Source: Mucor racemosus (taxonomy: Eukaryota > Mucoromycota > Mucoromycetes > Mucorales > Mucoraceae). From it: a stretch of DNA of 64,000 nt. The position numbers and the translations under genes are program-made. The notes beneath the pieces are model-generated. The model made no database searches. It had not been told where the DNA came from and saw nothing but the letters and a program-made list of their open reading frames with translations. The stretch is from positions 682,001 through 746,000 of the forward strand of contig JAPEHQ010000009.1 in assembly GCA_027405735.1 (NCBI GenBank), read 5' to 3'. The stretch's first letter is position 1. The number at the start of each line of letters is the position of its first letter. Positions 37,082-48,072 of this stretch are shown here, in pieces.

Positions 37082-37519
37082 CTCTTTAAACTTCTTTTTT
37101 ACTGTGTATATATATAAAAAAGCTATATTTCCTTTAAATGTTTGCATCCTCCTTCTACTCCTCCTTCTTCTTCTTCTTCGTCTTCGTCTTTTCTATCCCT
37201 CTTACCTTTTTCTTCTGTTTTTTTTACCCTCTCTTCTTCCTATTTTGGGATTACACTCTTAATATAATTAATAGACAAAAAAGTACAATAAAAAAAAAAA
37301 GGAAAACAATATCTGCAACAGTTCATTAGAAATGCTCAAAAGCGAAGGGAGGCAGAAAGTAAATCCAATTAAACCCATAATCATGTGAAATATATGCAAT
37401 ACAATAGCAGCGCTAAAAAGAGGGCAAGGCGGCTACGATTTATAAAGCCTTTCATGTTTATCTACGAAATTGACTCGCACTATATATGTATATAATTCGA
37501 TGTGCCATTGATACAGTAT
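37082..37519. other. Intergenic region with pyrimidine tract
   Basis: A CT-rich tract (TTCTTCTTCTTCTTCGTC) lies at about 37,150-37,240, downstream of MSS51. No gene is seen. Confidence 0.45.
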
Positions 37520-38699
37520 CTGTCCAAAAATAGAAGAGTTAATGCCAGAATATAAGAGCGTTAACCTAAAAATGACCAAAGATTGGTCTAAAATTGATTG
37601 TAAAAATTGAGCACCAAAATTAATATGTTAATTTTTTGTATTTATAAGATAGATCCAACTTACCGCTATATTGCATTTTTTGTTTCAGCGAAAAATGTTA
37701 ATTTTTCGTCGAGATAATCAAAATAATAGTTCACATTACAGCTTAAACAGATGATAACTGGGTTTCAAAATCGATTTGTACAAATCGATAAGAAAATGAT
37801 CAAAAAAACAAAATTGCTTAATGGCTCATGAACTGTAAAGTAAGTTGACGTAGATCACTAAATGGTTTTTGTACAGTTTTGAATTCTGCATCCATCTAAA
37901 TAAAATTTAGTCAAATGTTTCATATTAAATTTTGCACAAAATTCTATTGAAATTTTGGAGGTTTTTTGAGGATACTCATCACTTTTTATAGTCACTCTTT
38001 AAATATAATTAATGGAGATAATGTGCCGTAAAATTATCTATTGATTGAGCCATTGCTGAGTTTTTTAGCTACATTTTTGGTAGAGAAAACGAGATTTTTG
38101 TCAATTTTTTTACCAAATTCAGAATTTGGGATGAGGGTATATAAGGGAAAAATTGATAATAGAAATGAAAGTATCTCTTTGTACACATTTTTGCAGATAT
38201 CTCCACGAAAAATCAATATTTTGAAAAAAACTAAATTGGGTCCGGGAGAGCTCAACAAGCTTGATGACATGAATGTAAACAAAATGCTTCTCGATTCATT
38301 ACATATTTTGAAATCTACTACAAAAATGTCAAAAAAATGAAAAAAAAAAATGCTCAGAATTTTTTCATAGTTAAATATGTTATAGAACACTTGAAAACAA
38401 GTAAGTTTTATTATTAAAAAATGTTAGTATAACTTAATTGTTTGCAGAGATATGAAGCCCCAAAGTTTTTGGTTTTTATTAGTGAAATATGTGCAAAAGT
38501 CTGAAACATTAGCATTGAAAACGTTATGCCAACTTCAAAAAATAGGATATTTTTGGATACTCGCTTTTGGATTAAAGTTGATTATCTTAGGTACATTGAC
38601 ATATATTTTTTCTTTGGTGTTATTCAGTGAAAAAAAAAGTTGGGCAAGGATGACAAATGGGACCCAGTTTTCAAGGAAAAAATAAAATGAATTTTGCAT
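37520..38699 (+). repeat. Dispersed repeat X, copy 4
   Basis: Contains a 99-codon ORF (38,041-38,340) with KTKLGPGELNKLDDMNVNKM. After it come an intron-like GTAAGTTTTATT...TTTGCAG and a second ORF from 38,452 (MKPQSFWFLLVKYVQKSE). Splicing GTAAG to GCAG would join an upstream frame reading VIEHLKTRDMKPQSFWF, so the second ORF may be an internal exon and its Met need not be a start. No family is recognised. Confidence 0.65.
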
Positions 38700-38707
38700 G
38701 TTTTGAG

Positions 38708-38777
38708 TAGGGATGCTGTCGAGCCCAGCTTATACTAGTAAATTTGGCTGGCAAAACCCGGCTCGACACCAATGTTA
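38708..38777 (+). mobile_element. 70-bp palindromic hAT-like MITE, copy 3
   Basis: Exactly 70 bp flanked by the 8-bp direct repeat GTTTTGAG (38700-38707 and 38778-38785); the empty site is in X copies at 24,690 (reverse) and 46,475. The ends TAGGGATGCTGTCGAGCC and GGCTCGACACCAATGTTA are imperfect inverted repeats. An 8-bp duplication with TA(G)G..ATG-type ends points to the hAT superfamily. It has no coding capacity. Confidence 0.82.
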
Positions 38778-39118
38778 GTTTTGAGTCTCTCGTGAAATAT
38801 AAACTATTCCGGGAATAGGTGCATAGTATATAATTCCCAGTGCATTTTTCAAGCAGCTAGTAGGGACTCTGATGTCTATTAAATCTCAAGGCAATTACAA
38901 ACAAGTCGTTGTAGTGAAGGTTGGTTTTTTATTCGTTTCTGCCAAACCCATCTGCAAACGACAAATAATCCAGAGGCTTGTCTTCATCTAATAATGATTT
39001 CTCTAAACAGCTCTTGAACGTGTAGTTTTCTGGCAGTCCTAAGACTTTTACTTTCCTTGAATTCTTTGACATTGTTTGTTCAATTTTAAAAAAGAATGCG
39101 TTATTAAACTGTCCAGTT

Positions 39119-39346
39119 TGTAGGTTTTTGCCTATTATTTATGTTAAATCTCATTCCAATCCCATATTGAACCTGACATCCAAATGGAATTGAAATGGTA
39201 TAAATACTTTTAGAATCCAGGACCTGATGGCTCCTGGCTTCCTTTTTTAACTTAATAATAAAGACCCTACGTTCTCCGTGATATAATCGCTTGTAGTCTT
39301 TATTTTATTTGTATTGGAAATAATCGTTATCTACATATAACTCTCA
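39119..39346 (+). mobile_element. Solo LTR, family H
   Basis: 228 bp beginning TGTAGG and ending CTCTCA, flanked by CAGTT at 39114-39118 and 39347-39351. The empty site is in arm 2 near 24,343 (reverse). It holds TATAAATAC near 39,199 and AATAATAAAG near 39,254, like an LTR promoter and polyadenylation region. The terminal inverted repeat is limited to TG/CA. Confidence 0.78.
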
Positions 39347-39373
39347 CAGTTAGTATTAAATGTGGCAGAAATA

Positions 39374-40260
39374 CAGTTGGGGCTACTAATGTTTCATCCA
39401 TTCCCTATTTTTTCTCTTTTTTTTTGGTCATACTTTTCTTTCAAACACTTTCATTATTAATAAAACAATGTCCAAAACATTGGAATTAATATCAAACAAT
39501 TGCGAGGTCCAACAGGAACCAAACAAGATGTAAAAAAAAATGAAACTCGGAGCAATTTATTAATTAAAACAGCTTGGATTTAGCCAATTTGACATTTCTA
39601 CTATAATTGATATAAAGCATACTACAGTCCAAAGTATCACACTGTATCCAGAGGAAATCAAACTGTTACTGTACTACTTTAACAGAAAAAAGTACTGGAC
39701 GGCCATTTTTCTATGATGATTATACGCAACTACGCAACATCATTTGAAGCGAACAATAAGGAGAGATCCCTTTCAGAAATTAGAGACCATTACGGGACAA
39801 CTCAGAATGATGGGAAAAAATGTTTCTCGCTCGAAAACAAAAAAATGGATAAGAAATTTGGGCTTTAAGTATTACAAACCTGCTGTTAAACCCAAGTTAA
39901 CAGAGAAACATAAACAAAATAGACTGGAATGGGCACAATTTCATATCAATTGGTCTAATGAGCAATGGAGACAACAGACAAGTGATTTGGTCTGACGAGT
40001 CAATATTTCGTGTTTTTGGTAATGATGGTGGTACGCCATTGCTTTTAAGAAGACAAAGTGAAAAGTATGAGAGCTGCCATATTTTTTTGTTCAGTAAATT
40101 TAGCGGTGGTAGTGGTGTGATAGTTTGGTATTTGATCTCTTACAGCGCCATATGTAGTAAACTACATATACCAAGTTTGTTTAATAATCAAATTGATATT
40201 AGTCAACATCTAAGATCTGGTAACTTTAAATCACAAAAAAATTAAAATGTCAAATTGTAC
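39374..40260 (+). mobile_element. Tc1/mariner transposon remnant, copy 3
   Basis: Begins CAGTTGGGGCTACTAATG after TA at 39372-39373. The transposase pieces are the best preserved here: RDPFQKLETITGQLRMMGKN, WIRNLGFKYYKPAVKPKL and, after one frameshift near 39,965, QVIWSDESIFRVFGNDGG with the first catalytic Asp. It then reads to a stop near 40,245. The remaining catalytic residues and right end are absent. Confidence 0.87.
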
Positions 40261-40265
40261 CACTT

Positions 40266-40537
40266 TGTAATGATCTATAATTTTGGACTAACAACAAAGG
40301 TGGATAATATGCTTATAGATATTATTCTTGCTATTATAAATTGGTGATCACTGGATTGATGAAGGTTGGTGTTCTTATTTGTAAATTAGATATTTATTAG
40401 TGAATAAATAAAAGTAAAAGGAGTGTAACAAGACAGATAAATCTACAAGGGATCATGTAATGATTTCCTTGTAGTATTTGTATAAGGAATGAGGCAAGGT
40501 TTTGCATGAATGAAACTGAAATGTTTGACTCATTACG
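40266..40537 (+). mobile_element. Solo LTR, family D
   Basis: 272 bp beginning TGTAATGA and ending TCATTACG, an 8-bp inverted repeat apart from the last base. It is flanked by CACTT at 40261-40265 and 40538-40542. Copies 1 (near 1,678) and 2 (near 23,195) provide the uninterrupted junction. The terminal CA is mutated to CG. Confidence 0.78.
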
Positions 40538-42094
40538 CACTTGCACTTCCAAACTAGGAACTAAATCACGAATATCTTGCTGCTTCAAGATCTTATTACT
40601 CTACTATTAATAAAATTATAAAGTAGTATAATATATATCACAAAGGCTATGGCAATCCAGAAACTTTTGCTTTACTTTAATTATAATTTTATTCCATCAT
40701 CTACGTTACAATCAATGCTTTTTTGGTCTAAAATTGATATATACCTGCAGAAAAACTGGTGATTATAAAAATATGTATAGTAGTATCGACTTGATTTGAA
40801 TGAATAAATATACGTATGTTAATATTATGTTTAGTTGGCCAACAGCCAAGAATAGGAAAGCAAAACGTTGTCTTGTATACCACTACCAGCTCTCAAAGGT
40901 ACACCATAATCATTATTTGTGAGTTAATTTTACTAATATATAAATTTTTATAGGTCAAAAGTAAAGGTGTATTCAGTTCAAAACGCTCGAAACAGTTCAA
41001 TTATGCTAATTTACATGATTTATCATCTCTTTTTTATTCAAATACCATATTCGATTTTAATATTTCGTTTATACTGCTACATGGACTCATTCATCCATTA
41101 GAGTTAATTCACCATTCTTGATTAGCATATCTAATAATAACGGTCCACTATTAGCTCATGGTATGCAAAGTTATTAAAAAGGGTTCTCTAATCTCAAATT
41201 TATCTGATTCAACAGCTGATGCTAAACTAGCATTAAATTAGCTGTGTTGACTCGCAATAAAGTAATAAGGCGTTTTATCGAGTACAATTTTGATCTTCAA
41301 TGTATTTCAGTTAAATTGAACAACAGATAGAGATATGGTTTATACAAAAATCTATGAATGTGTGAGAGAGCTCAGATCTATGAACACAAAAAAATGATCC
41401 AAACTGTGATGCTTCCTCGTCGACCTGTACGAGAATTTTTTGTGGCAATATCTGGTGGCTCAAGTGTAGTAATTTAGGCAATTAATTGTCAAATGTATCA
41501 AATCAAGATAAAGTTGGTTGATTGATGTAACGGATAATAAATCCAATGTCATTTATTGTACTATGAGTGAATATAAATGTATAAAGTAAATCTTACTTTT
41601 ACATGAAAGTACTGATTATTTTGATTAACATAGATAGGTTCCTCAATAATAAGCATAATTAAGTGTAATCATTGCTACTAAATCGCATAATTTGATATAC
41701 AGAAAACTACTTTTGAAGCATTTATTCTTTTTTTTTGGCAATGCTATAAATCATTGTTTAATATGACTGAATATTAATGAATCAGAGAAAACAACACAAC
41801 TGCTAAAAAACTGATACCTAATGTACATTAAGATCAAGTTTGATAAAAAGTGCATTCATTGTGTAGTGGAAACTGTCAGCACTTTGATGGATAGAAATTA
41901 CAGGACGACCATGATGTTGTATTTGCCTCAGGATTTTTAAAAGGGTTTAAAAACATATTTTATTAAATTTAAATGTTAAATACTCATCATGTGCTATTAG
42001 TATCATCTTGTTTCTTATTTGATTGCTGTAATATTAAAAATCAAGCCTTTTATAATAGCTTACAACAATGACAATGGGATGCTTCTGATTTTAG

Positions 42095-42320
42095 ATTGGC
42101 ATTTATCATAAGGCGGGCCGATGATAGGTTTGATAGTAGTCTAAATAGAACCAGTTAATTTAATTTATGGAATTTGAATGCAAATACCGAGAAACAATGT
42201 GTAAGTGCTTAAGTTGGTTCTGGTAAAGCATTGAATAAATTGGCTTGGGACAAAGAGGAGGGCAAAAAGGCGGCAATATGTTCCAGTGATGGTAATGTTT
42301 ATGTTTACGATATTGGAGAG
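42095..42320 (+). pseudogene. WD40-repeat exon remnant, copy 3
   Basis: 226 bp between acceptor TTTTAG and donor GTAAGACT. It reads in part WAWDKEEGKK-like (here LAWDKEEGKKAA) and GNVYVYDIGE, with breaks in frame. Same exon as 3784-4015 and 21,903-22,361. Confidence 0.6.
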
Positions 42321-44533
42321 GTAAGACTAAAACTTACTGTAAATCGTCTCTAGCGCAATAATTATAAAGTAAGACTATATTATCATCAAGTAAACTACCA
42401 CATAATAATATTAACATGTATAAAGATTTACAGTAATAAGCTTCAATCAAGTGGGTACAGCATTGTAAATTCTTGAAAAAGTGCACAAGTATTATAAAAT
42501 CTCTTATTTTTAAGACTTATAGAGCTTATAAGCGGAATATTAATTTCAAAAATTATTCTTGTCCAGATCATCAATTTTGACATTTTCTGAATTTTTTTTT
42601 TCTGGTTTTGCAAATCTAGAGCTGATTATACTACCAATTATAAAAACAAAAAATCTACACATATACAGAATTTAGCGCTCTATTTGCTCAATAAAAAATA
42701 ATAAACATTTTTATTGCAAAATATTACATGAAAATCCTTTAATCAAAAACCGTTTTTGGGCCAAAAATACTAAGTTTCATTACTTAACATCTAATATTAA
42801 GCTTTTATAAAATGTGTAATAGTCATGGCTACAATTTTCTCTCACAATGTAGTGTATTTAAACGTTGATTTTGGCATCAAAATTTAAGTTTTCTGTTTTT
42901 TGATAAAAATCATGAGTGCTGGTAAGGATAAAATGAGTCCCCAAAAATGTCCGCTACAAAAACTGAATTTTCAGACCTTACATGGTTAAATATAAGAAAA
43001 GTTGAAAATAGCATCTTTTTATTTGAAACTTTGATATACCATAAGAGACTTAGCCGTTCAATCTTGTTATGCTCGATTACGGCATCGCTCTACGAGCTCG
43101 CTTTTGCAATTTGGTATTGAATATATGATATGACAGACGGTTTTTCTGGTAGTATAAAAATGTATGTTTCTATTATAACAGATATTGCCTATTTTGTTTA
43201 TTGCTTTATGATTTATGCGCTGTAATGCTCCTTTTATATTTGGTTAAATGAGCAATTTAGCAGTGTTTTAATCGCACTAAATAATGTAAAGCCTTGAAAC
43301 CCTTTTCTACATGTGTTATTTCTCTCTTTTTGTTTTCATATTCCAAGGATATATTCACCGTTTGATAAGGCATATCAGACTATCATCAATGGTATTCTTT
43401 TCTTTTACAGTATCTGAATACGCATGCTAACATAAAGGACTGATATTTTTATTTAACTGCATTCTAAGATCAGATGTTTATATCTTAATAAATATAGAAG
43501 AGTTACAATTCTATTTACCATCGGTTTTTTTTTGTTGAACTACTTTTTTGTAGCAAGATTAATAATCCACTCAAGAAACGAAGGTTTTCCATTTTCTAGT
43601 ATTCATTTGCTTACAGTTACTTAAATCAAAATTTGACACCTAAACTTGTTGAAAAATAAATTCAAAACACACTGCACTATATACGACAGAATTGGTCATG
43701 CATAAGAAGCACAATGCGTAATTATTAATTTCGGTGTCATCATTTCCGTATATGCTAATTTTCACTGATTCAGGACGCTATTTCTAATTTAAAATTGTCT
43801 ATTTAGCAACAGACACCATTTGGGAAAAGGATGCTCTTGATTTATACGATTAACCTAGCAAATCCATCGTGGGATACCAAAGTTATTTAGCGCTGGATAA
43901 TTTCATAGCTGTCGTATATTATACTTTAAAATTTGCAGCCCATTTGGATCAATATTTATTGATTATCACAAGTATTTTTTCAGTTGCTTCAATTTTTTTA
44001 AGAACAGAAGAGGATAGGTTTCTTGTCAAAAATGGTGGTATTATACATCATCTTCAAAAACAGTTGTTAGATAATTAATAAAGTTAAGATATGTTATTCG
44101 TATATTCACTACGTATCAACAAGTTCAACATCGAAATTCAAATTCGAATCATTATTTGATTTTTCCATTTCCACAGCAACTCGTCAGGGAGGCTGAACCT
44201 TTTGAAACTCTGTAAATTAGCACTAGATGTACCTACCATTGCAACGAGAGCTTATTTGGATCCATATTTGGCGAGAACTGGTGAGCTGACTGACTTTAGT
44301 AGGTGTGTAAATAGCTAGTAGTAATCAACTTTTTGTTCAAATTTACCGAATGCACAATAGTTTATTATGCAAGCTGATATTGAATATACCTAGAATATCT
44401 ACCCATGATGTCTATACTCATGTAGAATGACAGCTTGCATGGATCATTATTTATAAAAAAGATCACATTTTTAATTGTTTTCATTAAAAGGGCTTAGTAA
44501 AGTATAGGTGCACTTTGGCATTAATTTTCTTAG
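42321..44533. repeat. Non-coding body of composite arm 3
   Basis: Collinear with reverse 18,700-21,900 and in part with 4,016-5,190. Short ORFs (69 codons or less, e.g. 43,869-44,078) are not supported by conservation of frame between copies. No recognised gene. Confidence 0.5.
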
Positions 44534-44713
44534 TGTTTTACCAAAACTAATAAGAATTAGGCAAGAGTAAAAGGTGTAGTTTTATTCAATGTAGATAATG
44601 AGATTATATATAGAAGAGATTATCAAATGATACAATAGCTATTGATGGTGTAACAATAACAATATCCTGATAATACAATTACTGTAGCGCTATATCTAGA
44701 TTCTGATATAACA
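44534..44713. mobile_element. Solo LTR, family E (short)
   Basis: 180 bp beginning TGTTTTA and ending ATAACA, flanked by CTTAG at 44529-44533 and CTCAG at 44714-44718, a 5-bp duplication with one mismatch. The empty site is in arm 2 near 18,665 (reverse). A TATATATAG box lies near 44,607. Confidence 0.7.
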
Positions 44714-44995
44714 CTCAGCACGCAGTAGGTTTTGAAAGTTGCCCTTTGAGATCATCGCGTCCAACGTGTGTACCTACTCCCATGTAAAGTGGGACGTTAA
44801 TAGGACTGGAATTTATCGAGATGAGGAGGTTTTTGTTGTCGGTTTTTACGGCTGTAGGAAAGAATGTTTCAGATGCGGCTTAAATGGTTTTCAAATGTTT
44901 TCGGTTAATATTCAGTTGAATCACGTAAAATATTCAAAGAAAATGTAAATAGCCGTCATTCTATAAGCAGTTGATATCTCTTGGAAAATAGAAAT

Positions 44996-45241
44996 TGTTG
45001 CATCCACAGATCTGGGTGCATTTCTTGGTTAAGATTACGACACAGTTTGATACGTTAAGTTCTACATTGCTGTGTATTATGTTATGAAGCTCCGTTTATA
45101 CAGGAATGTGGAACTATCTAGTGTGTGTTGTGATAGATCAAGTGGTTGTCAAACTGGATATATAATATAGAGGATTATATGTCTGACTTTGATTCTATGA
45201 TTGGATATGAGAGGGGATTGATATAATCTCCTGGAGTAACA
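44996..45241. mobile_element. Solo LTR, family G
   Basis: 246 bp beginning TGTTGC and ending GTAACA, flanked by GAAAT at 44991-44995 and 45242-45246. The empty site is in arm 2 near 18,400 (reverse: CAGAAATACTAATTCTAG). Ends and duplication are clean. Confidence 0.82.
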
Positions 45242-45249
45242 GAAATACT

Positions 45250-46490
45250 AATTCTAGAATATTAGTGCACTGACCAAATATTGACCAAAATTTGTCCAAG
45301 GTTTACCTAAAATTGATTATAAAAATATGAGCACCTAAATTAAAGTATTATTGCTTTATACATTATCCACAAGATAGATCCAACTCTAAGCTACTTTGCA
45401 TTTTTTATTTCAGCGAAAAATATTGATTTCTCGTCGAGATAATCAAAATAATAGTTCACATTACAGCTTAAACAGATGATAACTGGGTTTCAAAATCGAT
45501 TTGTACAAATCGATAAGAAAATGATCAAAAAAACAAAATTGCTTAATGGCTCATGAACTGTAAAGTAAGTTGACGTAGATCACTAAATGGTTTTTGTACA
45601 GTTTTGAATTCTGCATCCATCTAAATAAAATTTAGTCAAATGTTTCATATTAAATTTTGCATCCATCTAAATAAAATTTAGTCAAATGTTTCATATTAAA
45701 TTTTGCACAAAATTCCATTGAAATTTTGGAGGTTTTTTGAGGATACACATCACTTTTTATAGGCACTCTTTAAATATAATTAATGGAGATAATGTGCCGT
45801 AAAATTATCTATTGATCGAGCTATTGCTGAGTCTTTTAGTTGCATTTTTTTGTAGAGAAAACGAAATTTTTGTCAATTTTTTTTCCAAATTCAGAATTTG
45901 GGATGAGGGTATATAAGGGAAAAATTGATAATAGAAATGAAGGTATCTCTTTGTACACATTTTTGCAGATACCTCCACGAAAAATCAATATTTTGAAAAA
46001 AACTAAATTGGGTCCGGGAGAGCTCAACAAGCTTAATGACATGAATGTAAACAAAATGCTTCTCAATTCATTACATATTTTGAAATCTACTACAAAAATG
46101 TCAAAAAAAAGAAAAAAAAAATAAAAGTGCTCAGAATTTTTTCATAGTTAAATATGTTATAGAACGCTTGAAAACAAGTAAGTTTTATTATTAAAAAATG
46201 TTAGTATAACTTAATTGTTTGCAGAGATATGAAGCCCCAAAGTTTTTGGTTTTTATTAGTGAAATATGTGCAAAAGTCTGAAACATTAGCATTGAAAACG
46301 TTATGCCAACTTTAAAAAATAGGATATTTTTGGATACTTGTTTTCGGATTAAAGTTGATCATCTTAGGTACATTGGCATATTTTTTTTCTTTGGCGTCAT
46401 TTAGTGAAAAAAAAAGTTGGGCAAGGATGAAAAATGGGACCCAGTTTTCAAGGAAAAAAAAATGAATTTTGCATGTTTTGAGTCTTTTCT
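45250..46490 (+). repeat. Dispersed repeat X, copy 5
   Basis: Contains the first ORF at 45,840-46,124 (94 codons) and the same intron-like segment. The second ORF is broken by a stop after LCQL. About 50 bp of X (ATCCATCTAAATAAAATTTA block) is tandemly duplicated at 45,613-45,705, which no other copy shows. Confidence 0.65.
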
Positions 46491-47307
46491 GAGATGTAAA
46501 TTATTTCAGGAATAGATAGTGTAATGCAACCTATTTATATCTATTTAGCAGTGTCTAAGATATATCCTAAAAAGTATTTAACATGGCGTTAGCTATAGAA
46601 AAGGGGGGCACGCTCCCATTTGAAAATCCCAATGGGAATCTACAAATCTATCTCATCTGACTCATTACTCATAGAATGTAGCGTTTCCAAGACGTAATTA
46701 TTCAAAATATTACAGGGCTGATGGTTCGCCAAATATGGAATCTAATAGAAGAAACCAAAATGTTATACTATAAATGAGTATTTTATTCAATTGATTTATT
46801 AGAAAAGCAAATAAAAACTATGGATTGTAACTGTTTACCTTTTTAAAATATTCTTAAAAAGTAACAAATTCAATGGCAAAGTTTTAGTCTCGGAAAATCG
46901 TAGCAAAAAAATAGGAAGCGCTGAAAAACCATATACATACAACATAACTGAAATGCTGCAATGATTGCCAAAAAAATCCAATTTCATTTATATTGTTTAT
47001 CATTTAAATCAGTTATTTAGATATGAACAATAGGTACATTCCCCAATTAAAATTCAATCTTGAATACTTGATATCGATAAAGTAGTATTTAGTAGTAATG
47101 TTTCATTTATTTATTTCAAAAGTTATTTGAATAAAGGGCTACTCATAACCCATAATTTAGATATCTATCGATTGGAAACTAGATATTGTAGGCGTATATA
47201 TAGAACATTAATAGTTATTAGTAAAATAATAAAAACACGTTATAGTGATGTATATCAAGTAGAAAACTGAAACTTTTTTCTTTGCTTTATTGCTATCTGA
47301 TCAAAGG
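46491..47307. other. Intergenic region, nothing recognised
   Basis: 817 bp of AT-rich sequence between composite arm 3 and a small minus-strand gene. No ORF or RNA feature is supported. Confidence 0.45.
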
Positions 47308-47810
47308 CTAATAATACATAATGGAAGAGTCGCTGCTATTATCATCATTACTATCACTGCCACGATTTTTCTTTTTAAAAGTGGGAGGGTAATGGTAACT
47401 TATCTACGAATAAAAATGAGTACATCATGTAACTTTACACTTGTATAAAGCAATTTATGGCGAAACAATATAGATTCAAATAACTCAATATATATCATAC
47501 ACAATGTAATAAAAGCATAAAAAAGATATAATATATATATTTACTTACTTTGACAACATTATTATTTCCATTTACGATGACATGAGTTCCTTTATAAGAG
47601 TTATACGGCTTTGTAGTGACAGGAAGAGCCTTTTTGCTACCATGACTAACATCAGTAACACTGATCTTTTCCGTCTGATAATAATGTAATGTCAAACATT
47701 TAAATAAGTATAACCATTAGTATTCACCCTGTTGGGTAGGCTTATAAAATTAGCTTACATACATTCTTTCCGTTCTTATTTTTTTCTTCTGTCATTTTTT
47801 GTGTGTTCAT
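47308..47810 (-). CDS. Small three-exon gene, unknown function
   Basis: Exons 47810-47763, 47674-47549 and 47403-47308 join to an 89-aa protein with all three junctions in frame and good signals (GTATGT, GTAAGT donors; TATCAG, TCGTAG acceptors). It is hydrophilic: a Lys/Asn-rich start (MNTQKMTEEKNKNGKN), a central THVIVNGNNNVVKISYHYPP block, then a basic KKKNR and an acidic Ser/Asp/Asn tail. A second ATG five codons in is possible. No domain is known. The coherent splicing makes it more than a chance ORF, but expression is unproven. Confidence 0.6.
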
Positions 47811-48072
47811 AACGGAAAGAGATGTAAGATGCAGGAAATAGGAAGGACAGGTGCTTTATAAAGCATTTAGCCACATCAATACATGTTAATCTATCATACT
47901 CGCTCATGTGGCGTTTTGATAAAATGTATATATCATAATCAGATATAACAGTATCATCGAGTGCTGTGTTTTATATATAATGACATTTACGCTTTAATTT
48001 CTTACGCTAAATCATGATCAATATGAGTGTATTACCACCATCCCTAAATAACCAAAACGAGGGGTTATAAAT
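47811..48072. other. Upstream region of the small gene
   Basis: No feature is recognised apart from the likely promoter of the 89-aa gene. Confidence 0.35.

Larger units (their letters stand above)
37520..46490 (+). repeat. Composite repeat arm, copy 3 (direct)
   Basis: Order on plus: X (37,520-38,699), degraded antisense ORF (38,790-39,113), Tc1 remnant (39,374-40,260), conserved non-coding DNA, WD40 exon (42,095-42,320), AT-rich tail with short ORFs, and a second X (45,250-46,490). It is collinear with the reverse complement of 17,440-25,823. Insertions private to this arm are a MITE and four LTR-type elements. X sits at both ends in the same orientation. Confidence 0.8.

Noticed and set aside
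37520..38699. X as the LTR of a full-length retrotransposon
   Set aside because: X has no TG...CA ends, no 5-bp duplication was found at the arm limits, and no gag or pol lies between the two X copies.
43869..44078. 69-codon ORF in arm 3
   Set aside because: The frame is not kept in arm 2 and lies within decayed repeat DNA.
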